Of a stretch of DNA of 64,000 bases, positions 1 through 8,444 are shown in pieces. The notes beneath the pieces were generated by a model that was not told the DNA's origin, ran no database searches, and saw only the letters and a program-made list of their open reading frames with translations. Where the stretch lies: positions 124,001-188,000 of the forward strand of contig NZ_MDJR01000003.1 in assembly GCF_001730685.1 (NCBI RefSeq). Direction: 5' to 3'. This stretch comes from Caloranaerobacter ferrireducens (GTDB lineage: Bacteria; Bacillota; Clostridia; Tissierellales; Thermohalobacteraceae). Every line of letters begins with the position of its first letter. Within the stretch, counting starts at the first letter, position 1. The position numbers were made by a program, and so were the translations under genes.

Positions 1-2
1 TT

Positions 3-455
3 GAAGAAATAAGAAAAAAATATGATCCACTTTATAATTGTATTAAACCACACATTACTGTTGTTTTTCCATTTGAAAGCAACATAAAAACAGAAGAACT
101 TGAAAAACATGTTAAACAAGCATTGAAGGGTATAAAGCCATTTAAGATTAGGTTAAAAGGAATAACAGGAACAACTGATAATTATTTATTTTTAAATATA
201 AAGGAAGGAAATGATAAAATAATTGAAATACATGACAAATTATATACAGGCATATTGGAGAAGTTTTTATATAGGAAAATTACATATATTCCTCATATTA
301 CTGTTGGGAAAGTAGAAGATGTTGAAGAATTTGAAATTGTACTTGAAGAAACAGAAAAAATACAAGATACTTTTGAAACAGTTGTGGAAGAAATATGTGT
401 TGAATTGATAGATGAAAATGATAAGTCAAATATAGAGTTTACTGTTAAGTTGTAG
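3..455 (+). CDS. 2H phosphoesterase / 2'-5' RNA ligase family protein (5' end outside window)
   Basis: The reading frame is open from the window edge, so the N-terminus is missing. About 150 residues are visible. Two H-x-T motifs of the 2H phosphoesterase superfamily are present: HITVVFPF near visible residue 17 and HITVGKVE in the second half, spaced as in the two-lobed LigT/YjcG fold. Members hydrolyse or ligate 2',3'-cyclic phosphate or 2'-5' linkages in RNA; the substrate here is unknown. An internal TTG at 123 opens the same frame, but it lies after the first HxT motif and is not the start. A short hairpin follows the stop at about 457-477. Confidence in family is high, in function low. 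Confidence 0.8.
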   Translation, partial: EEIRKKYDPLYNCIKPHITVVFPFESNIKTEELEKHVKQALKGIKPFKIRLKGITGTTDNYLFLNIKEGNDKIIEIHDKLYTGILEKFLYRKITYIPHITVGKVEDVEEFEIVLEETEKIQDTFETVVEEICVELIDENDKSNIEFTVKL

Positions 456-513
456 ATATATCTTTTTATGACAAAGATATGTGTGTATAAGTATGTGAAG
501 GAGTGTGATAGTA

Positions 514-813
514 TTGTCTTATTGGGATAAATTTAAATTGCGTGAATTTGAAAATATAGATATTGCTAATAGAAAAGCAGATGAAATGCGCAACAAACTA
601 ATTAAAAATAAATTCGAAGCAGAACGTAGACCGTTGAAGTTAATAATTATAGGAATAAGTTCTATTATTGCATGGATAGTAGTTCCGGATTTATTAAATA
701 ACCCTTCAGTAAATAACATTATAAAATTATTATTATCTGGAGCTTTAATATTTGCATCCTTAGGAGTAATAGCTTTGCCCTATGGGGTATACAAACTGAT
801 TAAAAAGAAGTGA
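514..813 (+). CDS. Small two-helix membrane protein of unknown function
   Basis: A 99-residue protein with a charged N-terminal third (many K, E, R) followed by two hydrophobic segments, about residues 46-66 and 73-92, and a lysine-rich end. It looks like an integral membrane hairpin protein. I do not recognise the family. The start is set at TTG 514 because AAGGAG at 498-503 gives a 10-base spacing; the in-frame GTG at 505 is only one base from that site. It stands alone, with no obvious operon partner. Confidence 0.6.
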   Translation: MSYWDKFKLREFENIDIANRKADEMRNKLIKNKFEAERRPLKLIIIGISSIIAWIVVPDLLNNPSVNNIIKLLLSGALIFASLGVIALPYGVYKLIKKK

Positions 814-944
814 ATTGGATAGTAGTTTTTGTTTGTAGTTAAGTAAATAAATAGGGTAGTGAAAAATGAGAAAATCTAAATTAGAAGAAAACTTCAATGT
901 TATAATAGTGAAACTAGTAATATTGCAAAATCTAGGAGGCATTT

Positions 945-1547
945 ATGATAATTGATTTACATAATCATTGTGAATTATCGAAAAATACTAATTTAAAAAT
1001 AATTGATTATATTGAGAAAGCTAAAATTCTAGGCGTTTCAGTAGCAATTACTGAACATAATCACTTATATAATAGAAAAGGAGAAATTGATGGAGTGTCT
1101 ATATACGCAGGAATAGAGATACTTAATGATTATGGCGATTTTATAGTATTTGGTGCACCTGAAGATTGTGTAAAACGAAGAAATAATATGATCGAACTTA
1201 TAGAGTATATTCATAAATTTGGTGGAGTTATTATTGCAGCTCATCCATTCTCAGGATATGGGGTTTGTAAAGTTAATGAAAGAAAAATTGCAAATGAAAT
1301 TATTGAATTAGTAGATGCAATAGAGGTATATAATGGAAAAGAAGAACGTGAGTTTTGGATACAAGCAGAAAAGTTAGCAAGAATTCACAAAAAACCATGT
1401 ACAGGTGGTAGCGACGCTCATAATATTAATGATTTGTTTAAGGTTGGCACACAATTTGTTGATAGAATTGAGAGTATAAATGATTTAGTTAAAGCAATAA
1501 AAAGTGGGCGATGTGAGCCAGTATTAATAAATAATAGATCTATTTGA
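945..1547 (+). CDS. PHP domain metal-dependent phosphoesterase
   Basis: A 200-residue protein with the metal-ligand motifs of the PHP fold in order: DLHNHCE at residues 4-10, TEHNH near 36, an AGIE motif near 56, AAHPF near 99 and GGSDAH near 154. Short stand-alone PHP proteins act as phosphoesterases on nucleotides or small phosphorylated molecules, usually with two or three Mn or Zn ions; the substrate cannot be read here. AGGAGG at 933-938 lies a normal distance before ATG 945. A 30-codon reading frame starting at 866 overlaps the start and looks like a remnant (see findings). Confidence 0.85.
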   Translation: MIIDLHNHCELSKNTNLKIIDYIEKAKILGVSVAITEHNHLYNRKGEIDGVSIYAGIEILNDYGDFIVFGAPEDCVKRRNNMIELIEYIHKFGGVIIAAHPFSGYGVCKVNERKIANEIIELVDAIEVYNGKEEREFWIQAEKLARIHKKPCTGGSDAHNINDLFKVGTQFVDRIESINDLVKAIKSGRCEPVLINNRSI

Positions 1548-1704
1548 GGTAAATTTTCAAGTTCTGAAATAACTTCATAAGCTTTTTTTTAAAGCAGAAT
1601 AAGGTCTTAAGAAATTGAAATAAGCTATAAACAAGGTAATAAAAACTACAGAACCTTTATTTGATTGAAAACCATAACTAGGGACGATAATAGGGGAGTG
1701 AAAA

Positions 1705-2589
1705 ATGAGAAAATCAAAAATTAAAGTTTTTATATTTTTTATATTAATAATAAGCATTATTTTTTATGGCTGTTATGTAAATGAAGGAGTTAATGCAAAA
1801 AAAGATAAAAATACAAATGGTACAGATGACTATAAATTAAATATTGAAGATATAAAGTAGAATTACTCAGAAGAGGAAAAAATATTAAATATCGTAAAGA
1901 TAAACGAAGATTATGTATTGGTTGAATCACAAAGAGAAACTTATTCAAATAAATTTGTATTATATAATTTAAAAACTGGTGATAGAGATATTATGCCGAC
2001 TGGGATTGAATTTGTGAAATTAGAGAAGGTAGAGAATGAGAACTATATTGTTTTCTTATCGAGTGGAAAAAATAGTGAATGTGTTTTCAGAAAGTTTCCA
2101 TATTATATAAGATGCATTAGGATAAAAAATGATATAGAGAGTACTAATGATTTTATAGCGCTAGAAGAGGATAAATACTTTAAGATAAATGAAACCATTT
2201 CAGCTGGAAGCAAAAATTGTTGTAGCCTTTCAGATATTATAGTAACTTTAGATGGTTTACAGGTATTATTTGAACCAATACCAGGACAAGAAGCTTTATT
2301 TTATGCAGCAGATACAGATATTCCTGAAACAATTATATATTATGATGAGGATAAAAAGCAAATGTTGATTGAAATGAAGGATACGCAGATAGGTAATAGT
2401 TTAAAAGAAATTAAAGAAATATCAACCAAAAAAAATAGATATATAAATTCGTTGAGAATTACTGAAAAGGAAAAGAATATTCAATTAATAGTAAACATTG
2501 AAGATTTTACAGAAGAATATATAGCAAAGATTAAGAAGATTCCTAGTGGATTACCGTTTTTTGAAATTAGATTTAGAAGTAAAAGGTGA
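1705..2589 (+). pseudogene. Putative lipoprotein gene interrupted by an in-frame TAG
   Basis: ATG 1705 follows GGGGAG. It opens a signal-peptide-like sequence, basic then hydrophobic, ending in YGC at residues 24-26, which could be a lipidation cysteine. After 51 codons a TAG lies at 1858-1860. The same frame then stays open to 2589, so the intact product would be about 294 residues. The downstream part has mixed beta-rich, soluble character and no family I recognise. Translation could in principle restart at TTG 1918, but no Shine-Dalgarno precedes it and the secretion signal would be lost. The gene is therefore a pseudogene, or the TAG is a sequence error. Confidence 0.7.
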
Positions 2590-2628
2590 TAGTTGTTATT
2601 GATTTTGTATATTGATGGGGGTTTGATT

Positions 2629-2924
2629 ATGAAAGTAGCTTTTTTAGATAGAGATGGAACAATAATAGAGGATTATGAAGATGAAAAATGGAAATATGTA
2701 AAAGACCCCGTATTTATAAAAGGGGCAATCAAGGCTCTTAAGGTCATGAAAGAAAAAGGATATGAGATTATTATAATAACTAACCAGTATTCTTTTTCTC
2801 ATTATGCGATATTCAATTAGGTCAAAAATTAGGGATAAAAACATTTGGAATAAATATAGAAGTTGAAGGAAGAAATACAGTAAAAATTAGTTCTTTAAAA
2901 GATGTGATAAGATATTTGGAATAA
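2629..2924 (+). pseudogene. HAD-family phosphatase (HisB-N/GmhB-like) with internal deletion
   Basis: ATG 2629, preceded by GATGGGGG, encodes the N-terminal HAD motif FLDRDGTI and, near residue 52, the ITNQY segment typical of the histidinol-phosphate or heptose-bisphosphate phosphatase group. The frame then ends at 2820. From about 2805, in another frame, the sequence reads CDIQLGQKLGIKTFGI and continues to a TAA at 2922-2924; this matches the C-terminal segment following HAD motif III/IV in the same family. The middle of the enzyme, including the motif II/III region, is missing at the junction. The two halves are thus an internally deleted, frameshifted remnant. Confidence 0.75.
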
Positions 2925-2989
2925 GTGTTATAGTCTATCATATAAACGATTATAAAATAAAGATTAATTTATTTTGGAGTGATGAATAT

Positions 2990-3370
2990 ATGCCACAGGT
3001 TAAAATTCATATATCCTCATCTATTGAATTTGAAAACAAGTCATTATTAGTTAAAGAAATTCGTGAATCTATACCACAAGTATTAGGAATAAGTCAAAAT
3101 ATTGGACAAGTAATGTTGTATGAAAGTCCTAAAGAATGCAGAAGTATTCATGAAAGTAGAGATATTAATTTTGTTTTTGTTGAAACGACAATGTATCCTG
3201 GAAGAAGTAAAAAAATGAAAGAAAAATTAATGCAAAGATTTATTTTTCTTATACATAAATACACAGGAGTTGATAAAAAAGATATAATCTGTGTTATTAA
3301 TGAAATACCACCAGAAAATTATTATGGTGGTACGTCTCACAAATATATTGAAGATTTTGAGAATAGTTGA
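2990..3370 (+). CDS. Tautomerase family protein
   Basis: The 126-residue product begins Met-Pro, so processing exposes the N-terminal proline that is the general base in the 4-oxalocrotonate tautomerase/MIF superfamily. The length fits a protein made of two beta-alpha-beta units, and the end of the second unit carries the YYGG turn seen in that fold. The physiological substrate cannot be inferred. Shine-Dalgarno-like TGGAGTGATG precedes ATG 2990. The gene is flanked by the broken HAD gene upstream and a cupin fragment immediately downstream. Confidence 0.75.
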   Translation: MPQVKIHISSSIEFENKSLLVKEIRESIPQVLGISQNIGQVMLYESPKECRSIHESRDINFVFVETTMYPGRSKKMKEKLMQRFIFLIHKYTGVDKKDIICVINEIPPENYYGGTSHKYIEDFENS

Positions 3371-3418
3371 GGAGCAAAGCATTCGGGGAAAATATATGCA
3401 GGATATGCTGATATTACA
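3371..3418 (+). pseudogene. Fragment of a cupin gene, paralogous to 5545-5592
   Basis: Directly after the tautomerase stop, this 48-base stretch reads GAKHSGKIYAGYADIT. The cupin gene at 5293-5625 reads GVKHSGKIYAGYADIT near its end. The two DNA stretches differ at six positions, most of them in third codon positions. There is no start codon or upstream cupin sequence here, so only the 3' portion of a former duplicate survives. Confidence 0.7.
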
Positions 3419-3501
3419 AATATAGAAGTAAATTTTCTTTGTAAATATAAGAATATTTAGTAAAATATATTAATAAAATTAGGTTTTAGGGGGTAGTGAG
3501 G

Positions 3502-4239
3502 ATGTACGACAAGATAGCAAAGTTTTATGATAAATTGGGATGGAAGAATTATTCAGAAAGATTATGGAAATATATGTTTAGTTATTTTAAGGAAATAAAT
3601 TTTAATCCTAGAACTCATTTAGATATTGCGTGTGGTACAGGAATATTGTGCATTAATGCAATGGAAGCTGGTATTAAATCAGAAGGATTAGATATATCAA
3701 TACATATGATTAGAAAAGCTATTGAAAATGCAAAAGATAAAAATATGGATATTAATTTTATCCAAGAAGATATGAGAAGTTTTGAAATGAATAAGAAATA
3801 TGACCTAATTACTTGTACATATGATGCAATAAACCATTTACTTACACTAGACGAGTGGTTAATGACATTTTCAAATGTTAAAAAACATCTTAATTATGGA
3901 GGAATTTTTATATTTGACTGTAATACATTGAGGGCTTTAAGAGAAAAATGGAACGGATTTCATATGCAGAAAGATAGTAATGGTAACTATATTATACAAA
4001 AGGCGATATTTTATGAGGATAAAGGACAAGCAAGTGCAACATTTACCGTATTTACAAAGGAAGATAGGGGGTTATATGATGGGTTTGAAGAGACATTTAC
4101 CGAAGCTGCTTTTTATTCTAAAGATATAATTGATGCATTAAATAAAGCTGGTTTTACTGAAGTTAGTATTACAAATATGGAATTTAAAATGTTAGATGAC
4201 CCAGATGGAGAATATAGAAATGTGTATGTATGCAAATAA
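3502..4239 (+). CDS. Class I SAM-dependent methyltransferase
   Basis: A 245-residue protein with the Rossmann-type SAM-binding motif I LDIACGTG near residue 42, an acidic residue after strand 2 (GLDIS) and motif II around TCTYDAINHL. The C-terminal half has the Methyltransf_25-like layout of small-molecule methyltransferases. The substrate is unknown. ATG 3502 is chosen over the in-frame GTG 3496 because AGGGGG at 3488-3493 gives an 8-base spacing to it. It is probably monocistronic. Confidence 0.85.
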   Translation: MYDKIAKFYDKLGWKNYSERLWKYMFSYFKEINFNPRTHLDIACGTGILCINAMEAGIKSEGLDISIHMIRKAIENAKDKNMDINFIQEDMRSFEMNKKYDLITCTYDAINHLLTLDEWLMTFSNVKKHLNYGGIFIFDCNTLRALREKWNGFHMQKDSNGNYIIQKAIFYEDKGQASATFTVFTKEDRGLYDGFEETFTEAAFYSKDIIDALNKAGFTEVSITNMEFKMLDDPDGEYRNVYVCK

Positions 4240-4342
4240 AACTAAGGTCAAAACAAAGTCAGAGAGAATTATGTGTAAGATTAAATAATTAATTGAGAGA
4301 AAAAATATATAGTACTGTATTCTTTTAGAAAGGATGAAATAA

Positions 4343-5134
4343 ATGTTTTCTGAATCAATAGCTGAGAGAATAAAAAAGATAGATAGAGAAGAATTAGAAG
4401 CAATTGCATTAATGGGTAGTTATGCACGAGGAGAAGCTTGTAAATATAGTGACATTGATATAGTATGTTTTTTAAAAGAAGGAAATGAAGGTAGATTACC
4501 TGATATAGAGATAGTTGATAGTAAATATCTTGTAATAAGTTATGTTACTAGAGAAGAAACAGATAAATGGTTTTGCGATCCTGAAAAAGCAACAGAATGC
4601 ATTTCTGGACTAAGACAGTCAAAGGTAATATGGGACCCTAATGGATATCTTAGTTCATTGAAGAAAAGAGCAGAAGAATTTAAGTGGGACAGTTCACTTC
4701 AGGAAAAGGCAAATAATTATGCTAGTAGAGAACTTGTTTCATGGGTTGAGGAAGTACATAAAGCTCTTCAAGGTTTACTGTTTAATGATATAGGCAGGAT
4801 GTTGAATGGTTTGTACGGGTTGACTTATGGACTATTTAAAGTTGTTCGAGTTCAAAAAGGTATATTATTAACAAGTGATAATTCTTTTTTTAAACAAGTA
4901 ATCGACTATTTTGGAGAAGAATCTGAATTTGCTATTTTAGGTAAAGAAGCTTTTGGAATTGATAATACATTAGAAGTTCGGGAACGAGTAATATCAGGAT
5001 TAAAACTATTTGATCTTATAACAGACATGCTTGTTGATATTTTGAATGATGATGATAAAGAGGCAATTTTGCTTGTAAAGGATGAAATTAGGAGAGAACT
5101 ATGTAATAAACTAGAAAAATTAATGGATCAGTAA
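4343..5134 (+). CDS. Nucleotidyltransferase domain protein (aminoglycoside adenylyltransferase-like)
   Basis: A 263-residue protein with the polymerase-beta-type nucleotidyltransferase signature GSYARGEACKYSDIDI near residues 25-40: GS, then R/G, then DxD. The remainder is an alpha-helical C-terminal domain, like that of AadA/AadE- or kanamycin-nucleotidyltransferase-type proteins. Such enzymes adenylylate a small hydroxylated substrate, but many chromosomal homologues have no known role and resistance should not be assumed. Start ATG 4343 follows AGAAAGGATG. It is a single gene with about 100-160 bases of non-coding DNA on each side. Confidence 0.8.
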   Translation: MFSESIAERIKKIDREELEAIALMGSYARGEACKYSDIDIVCFLKEGNEGRLPDIEIVDSKYLVISYVTREETDKWFCDPEKATECISGLRQSKVIWDPNGYLSSLKKRAEEFKWDSSLQEKANNYASRELVSWVEEVHKALQGLLFNDIGRMLNGLYGLTYGLFKVVRVQKGILLTSDNSFFKQVIDYFGEESEFAILGKEAFGIDNTLEVRERVISGLKLFDLITDMLVDILNDDDKEAILLVKDEIRRELCNKLEKLMDQ

Positions 5135-5292
5135 ACAAAATTTTTGGTGTTGTTAGAAACAATATTAAACAGAATCATTAGTGTGCATGAGTTTGTATTA
5201 CATAATACTGAATAGTAAGGTTCAGATTATTGGGGTTGGGAATTAAGTTAATTTCAAATTTTACAGTTGACAAGTAAGAAGGAGGAAGAGTA

Positions 5293-5625
5293 ATGTTTGA
5301 TGTATTTCCAAAAGAAATTTTGAATTTACCAGAAGCAGATATTCCTATAAAAGGTGTTAAAGCATATTTATTTCAAGGAGACAGTTATCAGATATTATTT
5401 ATGAAGTTTAGTGAAGATGTTGAATTACCAGAGCATTCACATGGAAGCCAGTGGAGAATAGTTTTAGAAGGTAAAATTGAATTAGATATAGATGGAGAAA
5501 GAAAAACGTATGTAAAAGGAGATAGATATTATATTCCTAGTGGAGTGAAGCATTCAGGGAAGATATATGCGGGATATGCTGATATTACTTTTTTCGGCGA
5601 GAAGAATAGGTATAAGAAAAAGTAG
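5293..5625 (+). CDS. Cupin domain protein
   Basis: A 110-residue single-domain cupin. The first conserved motif lies around LPEHSHGSQWRIVLEG (residues 44-59), with two histidines and a glutamate as likely metal ligands. The second lies around GDRYYIPSGVKHSG (residues 77-90), with the conserved His. These small beta barrels bind a metal and serve as isomerases, dioxygenases or sensors; nothing here selects one. The Shine-Dalgarno AGAAGGAGG precedes ATG 5293. Its 3' end was duplicated at 3371-3418. Confidence 0.85.
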   Translation: MFDVFPKEILNLPEADIPIKGVKAYLFQGDSYQILFMKFSEDVELPEHSHGSQWRIVLEGKIELDIDGERKTYVKGDRYYIPSGVKHSGKIYAGYADITFFGEKNRYKKK

Positions 5626-5819
5626 AGTAAGATTGAGACTAATTTATGATAAATATTCAAATAAATATAAAGAATGGGGCAATTGGTTATATAAGAATAT
5701 ATATTTAGATGGAGGAAAGAGAAGTTTTAAAGAAAAGGTTAAGGCGTTAGACAATTTTATTTAATATTTTGTTAATATACTCTGGTATTATTAATAGATT
5801 GATTATGCATATTTACAAT
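5626..5819. other. Gene-poor stretch, possible degraded coding remnant
   Basis: No complete gene is seen. One frame overlapping the cupin end stays open to 5764 and its last 40 or so codons look protein-like (rich in K, E, W and Y), but it has no start signal and I recognise no family. It may be the tail of a deleted gene. Confidence 0.3.
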
Positions 5820-5848
5820 TTGATAGTGAATGTGCTGTGTAATATAAT
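5820..5848 (+). promoter_or_regulatory. Sigma-A type promoter for the alpha/beta hydrolase gene
   Basis: TTGATA (5820-5825), a 17-base spacer and a perfect TATAAT (5843-5848), about 40 bases upstream of ATG 5886. Confidence 0.6.
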
Positions 5849-5885
5849 TTGTAATTCAAAAATTCAGTATTTAAAGGGGGATTAT

Positions 5886-6878
5886 ATGGATAGCAGAAAA
5901 AGAGAGTTAATGAAAATTTTAAAAATCCCAAAAGAGAGAAGATATACTGAATATGAAGTACTAGAAGAAAAGAAGTATGAAACTTATATCATAAGAAAAG
6001 TTAAGTATAAAGTATATGGTGAATATATTGAAGCATATATTTTAATTCCAAACAAAGAAGGTGTATTTCCTGGTATACTAGCAATACATCAAGATGGTGA
6101 AAGAAGACCTTATGAGTTTGGAAAAAGCGAAGTTGCTGGATTAGGGGGAGACAAAGAATTAGCATATGGATTAGAGCTCTGTTTGAGAGGATATGTTGTA
6201 ATTTGTCCTGATAGATTTGGATTTGAAAGTAGAAGCTTAGCCAATTCAAAATATGCTGACATGTTTGAACATATAAAATTAGTAATCAAGATAGATTACA
6301 ATGGAAAAGAAAGAGAAATAGATTTATCAGAAGATTTGTATAAGGGATATAAAGCAAACTATTGTTTAACACGAGGCAAGACTCAAATGGGGGTAGAATT
6401 GACTGAGCTTATGATAGCAATAGATATTTTAACAGGAATGCCTGAGGTAGATAGTGAAAGGATTGGAGTTATAGGTCATTCAGCAGGGGGGTTACTTGCA
6501 GTTTATTTAATGTATATTGATGAAAGAGTTAAAGTAGGATGCTCTTCTTCAGGAATAGCTTCTATAAAAAAGGATTTTTATCCAGATGAAGGTTTAAGAG
6601 CACTACAAGGATTTGGTAGTATTGCAGCCATTCCTGATATATTAGAATGGGGTGATATTGAAGATATACTGGAAGGATTAGCACCTAGACCTTTTATTGA
6701 ATTATCATCTGATGTAGATAAAAAAGAGTATTTTAATAAAGCAATAAAAAAATATGAAGAAATGGGATGCAAAGAGTGTTTAGAATATGATTATTATAAT
6801 GCTGGAGTACATATTTTTAGAAAAGATAAAAGAGAAAAGTGCTACAAATTTATAGATAAATGGTTAAAACAACAATAA
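5886..6878 (+). CDS. Alpha/beta hydrolase, acetylxylan esterase/dienelactone hydrolase-like
   Basis: A 330-residue alpha/beta hydrolase. The nucleophile elbow GHSAGG places the catalytic serine at residue 199. A likely acid lies in the SSDVDKKEYF region and the histidine in GVHIFRKDK near the C-terminus. The oxyanion-side segment AIHQDGERRPYEFG and the overall length match the AXE1/dienelactone-hydrolase-like esterase group. There is no signal peptide when translation starts at ATG 5886, which follows AAAGGGGG; the in-frame upstream extension would overlap the promoter and is rejected. The EFR1 gene follows after 17 bases, so the two are probably co-transcribed. The substrate is unknown. Confidence 0.8.
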   Translation: MDSRKRELMKILKIPKERRYTEYEVLEEKKYETYIIRKVKYKVYGEYIEAYILIPNKEGVFPGILAIHQDGERRPYEFGKSEVAGLGGDKELAYGLELCLRGYVVICPDRFGFESRSLANSKYADMFEHIKLVIKIDYNGKEREIDLSEDLYKGYKANYCLTRGKTQMGVELTELMIAIDILTGMPEVDSERIGVIGHSAGGLLAVYLMYIDERVKVGCSSSGIASIKKDFYPDEGLRALQGFGSIAAIPDILEWGDIEDILEGLAPRPFIELSSDVDKKEYFNKAIKKYEEMGCKECLEYDYYNAGVHIFRKDKREKCYKFIDKWLKQQ

Positions 6879-6895
6879 TCTGGGGGGAGTGAAGT

Positions 6896-7735
6896 TTGAA
6901 AGTATTAATACTATATTTTAGTGCTACAGGTAATACATATTTTATTGCGAATTTAATATACGAGAAATTTAAAGTAAATGGTTTTGAGGTTGAATTAGAA
7001 TCAGTAGAAACTTTTTCTCCAGGTGATGTAGAAAAATATGATATTCTTATATTCGGTTTTCCTGTTTATGCTTTTGATATACCATTATTTTTGCAGAGTT
7101 ATATAAATAATCTTTCACTTCCAAAGACTCGAGGTGTTATTTTATTTTCTACGATGGGGTTATATGGAGGTAATTCTTCGAGGAAAACATCTAAAAGATT
7201 TATAAAAAAAGGTTTTGTTCCATTAGGTTGTGAAGAATTTAAAATGCCAGGATCAGATGGGTTGGCTTTCATGAAGAAAGATTCAAAATTTGTTAAAAAA
7301 GTATTATCAAAAAATTATTCTGAATCTAGAAAAATTAAAGAATCAATAAACAAGATTTTTGATATTGTTAATAGTAATAATTTATCAGATGGATCACAAG
7401 AAAGAAATGCAGTAATACCGAGACTTAAAATAAGTGGATTAATTTTAGATGTTTTTATGAGATTATTTTTTAATCATGTTGAAAAAAAGATGAAAGGTAA
7501 ATTTTGGGTTGATGATAGATGCACAAAATGTGGACTATGCAAAGAAATTTGTCCAGCAAAGAACATAAAAATAAGTGATGGCAGAGTTGAATTTTTGGAT
7601 AAATGTTACTTATGTATGAGATGTGTCCATCAATGCCCAACTGAGGCTATTCAGATTGGAAAATCGACAGTAGATAAATTCAGATGGAAAGGTCCAGATA
7701 TGCAATATAATCCGTATAAAATATTAAATAAGTAA
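6896..7735 (+). CDS. EFR1-type flavodoxin-ferredoxin fusion protein
   Basis: A 279-residue fusion. Residues 1-165 are flavodoxin-like, with the FMN phosphate loop SATGNTYF at residues 9-16. The C-terminus has two 4Fe-4S motifs: CTKCGLCKEICP (Cys 209, 212, 215, 219) and CYLCMRCVHQCP (Cys 237, 240, 243, 247). This is the EFR1 family, a cytoplasmic electron carrier common in anaerobes. The start is TTG 6896 after GGGGGGAG. The partner enzyme is not evident; the hydrolase just upstream is probably a chance operon neighbour. Confidence 0.85.
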   Translation: MKVLILYFSATGNTYFIANLIYEKFKVNGFEVELESVETFSPGDVEKYDILIFGFPVYAFDIPLFLQSYINNLSLPKTRGVILFSTMGLYGGNSSRKTSKRFIKKGFVPLGCEEFKMPGSDGLAFMKKDSKFVKKVLSKNYSESRKIKESINKIFDIVNSNNLSDGSQERNAVIPRLKISGLILDVFMRLFFNHVEKKMKGKFWVDDRCTKCGLCKEICPAKNIKISDGRVEFLDKCYLCMRCVHQCPTEAIQIGKSTVDKFRWKGPDMQYNPYKILNK

Positions 7736-7796
7736 AATTCTTAAATACTTTTTTCTATCCTCTAAACAATTTAAATTAAAAATAGGGGGAAAAATA

Positions 7797-8273
7797 ATGT
7801 TTGAATTTAGAGAAATAGATGAAAAAATACGAAAAAAGGTATGCGATTTTATTGCAGAAAATTGGGGTTCACCAATTATAGTTTCCAGAGGTAAAAAACA
7901 TTTTATTGATAAATTACCAGGATATCTGGTAATGAGAGAAAATGATATTATAGGACTTATTACCTATAATATAGTTAATGATGAATGTGAAATTGTTTCT
8001 TTAGATAGCAAACAAGAAAATTTGGGTATAGGAAGTAAATTAATTAACTTAGTAGTAGATAAAGCAAAAAAGAACAATTGTAGACGAGTATGGTTAATTA
8101 CAACAAATGATAATACTAAAGCGATAAGATTTTATCAAAAGAGAGGATTTAACATGAAAGCACTTCATTTAAATGCAGTAGTTAAGTCAAGAAAAATAAA
8201 GCCCGAAATACCATTGTATGGCTTTGATAATATACCAATACTGCATGAAATTGAATTTGAAAAGATATTATAG
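7797..8273 (+). CDS. GNAT family N-acetyltransferase
   Basis: A 158-residue single-domain GNAT protein. The acetyl-CoA pyrophosphate-binding segment appears as QENLGIGSKLI near residue 77 (Q/R-x-x-G-x-G/A). Motif B appears as NTKAIRFYQKRGF near residue 107. The substrate is unknown. The Shine-Dalgarno AGGGGGAAA precedes ATG 7797. A dispersed repeat with a hairpin at its start follows directly and may end the transcript. Confidence 0.85.
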   Translation: MFEFREIDEKIRKKVCDFIAENWGSPIIVSRGKKHFIDKLPGYLVMRENDIIGLITYNIVNDECEIVSLDSKQENLGIGSKLINLVVDKAKKNNCRRVWLITTNDNTKAIRFYQKRGFNMKALHLNAVVKSRKIKPEIPLYGFDNIPILHEIEFEKIL

Positions 8274-8288
8274 TGGTTATTTGAATAA

Positions 8289-8404
8289 AACAAAATCTTC
8301 AACTTGAATAAATTAAGGAAGATTTTGCCTATATCCGTAAACAGAAATTATATTTAATTATTCACAATTTAATAAGGTTTAATAATTTCCTATGGATCAT
8401 AAAA
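8289..8404 (+). repeat. Dispersed repeat, copy 1
   Basis: A 116-base non-coding stretch closely similar along its whole length to 21273-21389, and partly similar, in reverse orientation, to 15081-15227. It begins with a perfect 10-base inverted repeat (CAAAATCTTC ... GAAGATTTTG) and ends with AATTTCCTATGGATCATAAAA. It lies between the GNAT gene and the ychF terminator. No coding potential is seen. Confidence 0.75.
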
Positions 8405-8432
8405 AGGCAGAATCATGTTTTTAGATTCTGCC
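8399..8432 (-). terminator. Terminator of ychF
   Basis: Stem GGCAGAATC (8406-8414) with GATTCTGCC (8424-8432). On the - strand a run of T follows at 8401-8405. Confidence 0.75.
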
Positions 8433-8444
8433 CATTTGCACCTA

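Noticed and set aside
1918-2589. Independent gene starting at TTG 1918
   Set aside because: It is in frame with the upstream lipoprotein start at 1705, interrupted only by one TAG, and has no ribosome site of its own.
4343-5134. Antibiotic resistance gene
   Set aside because: The nucleotidyltransferase fold alone does not show aminoglycoside modification; called only at family level.
5567-5764. 65-codon reading frame overlapping the cupin 3' end
   Set aside because: First third is a shadow of the cupin gene and there is no start signal; only the tail might be a remnant.
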